From Myxococcales bacterium (GTDB lineage: Bacteria > Myxococcota_A > Polyangia > Polyangiales > JAFGIB01): a DNA stretch of 42,557 nucleotides. The first letter of the stretch is position 1; each line of letters starts with the position of its first letter. Shown piece after piece: positions 41,421 to 42,557 of the stretch. The notes under the pieces are model-generated. The model ran no database searches and was not told where the DNA came from. It saw nothing but the letters and a program-made list of their open reading frames with translations. The stretch is from positions 1-42,557 of the forward strand of contig JAPPOR010000919.1 of assembly GCA_028817905.1 (NCBI GenBank), read 5' to 3'. The position numbers and the translations under genes were made by a program.

Positions 41421-42275
41421 AGCGTGAATCATCACGCGCGCCTTGCCGTCTTCGAAGACCACCTTGATGCGGCGCTCCGGATCCACCTCGGTCACCTTGC
41501 CAGCACCAAACTTGGGATGGATCAACCATTCGTCGACGACGTACATTCGACTGCGATCGTAGGCGCTGGCGGATGCCCTGGCCTGCGCCAACTCCTCCGC
41601 GTCGAGCTTGGTTCCCCTATCCTTCCTCGTCGTGGCAGCCTTGCGCTTGCGCGGGGCCGCGGCGGGTGCTGCTCCTGCTTGGGCCGGTGCAGGGGCCGTA
41701 CGAGCAAGCCGGGCCACCAATCGCTTGGCCCGCGACACATTGGCGCCACTGGCATCGCACACCACCACCTCCTCGATGCCAGCCGGCCGACCCGCTTCAA
41801 AGCAAGCCTGCTTGTAGGCATGGGCGGCACGCACGACGGCTGCCATGCGCGCGGGAGCCTCCGCTGCCCCGGGGCCGGCCCCGAGGGCGGGGAATGCCAC
41901 CCGGGCCACCGCACGCTCCCCCGCGAACTCCAGCGCCTTGCGGGCTCCCTGCTCGATCAACCCCTCATTGGGCGCATCGGCCTGGGTCGTCTCCCCGTGG
42001 GGCGAGCGCAGGGCACAGAGCAGCAAGAAGTCGCAGTGCAGGTTGCCCGGATGGAGACGCAAAGTGGCACCCGGCTCGAGCTGGCCGCCGTCCAACCGCG
42101 CGCGTTCACCGTCGAGCACATCCTGCAGATTGTCGCCGTATTCCTCCCACAGCGTGCGGTCAGGCCCTGGAGGGCGCCACAGCTGGAGGTCACGGCTGCA
42201 GCCGTGCACGATGACGTCGGCGCGATGGGAGGAGGGAAGATTGAAAATGGACGCGTTGACTAGCGTAAGGTCCAC
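41415..42275 (-). CDS. Macro-domain-like protein with C-terminal PcrA/CarD-type Tudor-like segment
   Basis: VDLTLVNASIFNLPSSHRADVIVHGCS...VARVAFPALGAGPGAAEAPARMAAVVRAA (macro-like) and WLIHPKFGAGKVTEVDPERRIKVVFEDGKARVMIHA (Tudor-like). GTG start at 42275 preferred because upstream translation looks non-coding; the track start is 42557. Confidence 0.65.
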   Translation of the reverse strand: MDLTLVNASIFNLPSSHRADVIVHGCSRDLQLWRPPGPDRTLWEEYGDNLQDVLDGERARLDGGQLEPGATLRLHPGNLHCDFLLLCALRSPHGETTQADAPNEGLIEQGARKALEFAGERAVARVAFPALGAGPGAAEAPARMAAVVRAAHAYKQACFEAGRPAGIEEVVVCDASGANVSRAKRLVARLARTAPAPAQAGAAPAAAPRKRKAATTRKDRGTKLDAEELAQARASASAYDRSRMYVVDEWLIHPKFGAGKVTEVDPERRIKVVFEDGKARVMIHAR

Positions 42276-42557
42276 GGGAAACCAACTCTTCTGGAGGGGG
42301 GCGCGGGGCGGTTGTACGGCAGGCGAGCGGCTGGCGCACGACAATTCAGCGCTCGAACACCGCCTTTTTCCGCCGGGGCAGAAATCGCGGCCCCGTGACT
42401 GTCCGGGACGCGCACACTGCTCGCTGGGCTTTGGGTGAAAGGTGGGAAGACTCCTGTATCTCCAGCCGGGGTGAAAGCGCAGCGGAGTCGGAAGGTTGCT
42501 GGACGGGCTACAGTCGGAGCGGCGCAGCCACCGAAAGGAGGGCGGGCGGGCGCACAT

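Noticed and set aside
1-42557. tRNA, rRNA, transposase or phage genes
   Set aside because: None recognised on either strand by reading the sequence and the ORF translations.

Overview
High-GC bacterial chromosome segment. The gene content (lipoproteins, IgGFc-binding-like protein, MopE-like motif, Cys-rich repeat and propeller lipoproteins) looks Myxococcota/Bradymonadota-like; this lineage is inferred, not proven. About half of the window (1..22254, minus strand) is one giant uninterrupted reading frame of at least 7,418 codons that the supplied ORF track omits because it runs off the left edge. It encodes a mosaic secreted lipoprotein: lipobox, MopE-like motif, VWA domain, about 28 'CGxxxxxDAVYxF' beta modules, two lamin-tail-like domains, eight C-type-lectin-like domains, three DUF2341-like modules and four Gly-rich solenoid-like modules. 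To the right lie a cyclophilin, a SAM hydroxide adenosyltransferase (DUF62), a lipoprotein with a duplicated Cys motif (CAYNQPCP/CYNLPCP) immediately followed by a DUF692/MNIO-like enzyme with an extra C-terminal domain, a LysR regulator, three further surface-type lipoproteins (IgGFc-binding-like, 13-repeat Cys-rich, beta-propeller), a MATE transporter, an ABM monooxygenase, a CPBP protease, a DUF6918-like protein, an M1 aminopeptidase and a macro-domain/PcrA-Tudor-like fusion. The best candidates for undescribed biology are (i) the giant lectin-mosaic lipoprotein and (ii) the putative MNIO-modified lipoprotein pair at 24388..26999. No searches were run; family names come from motif recognition by eye.
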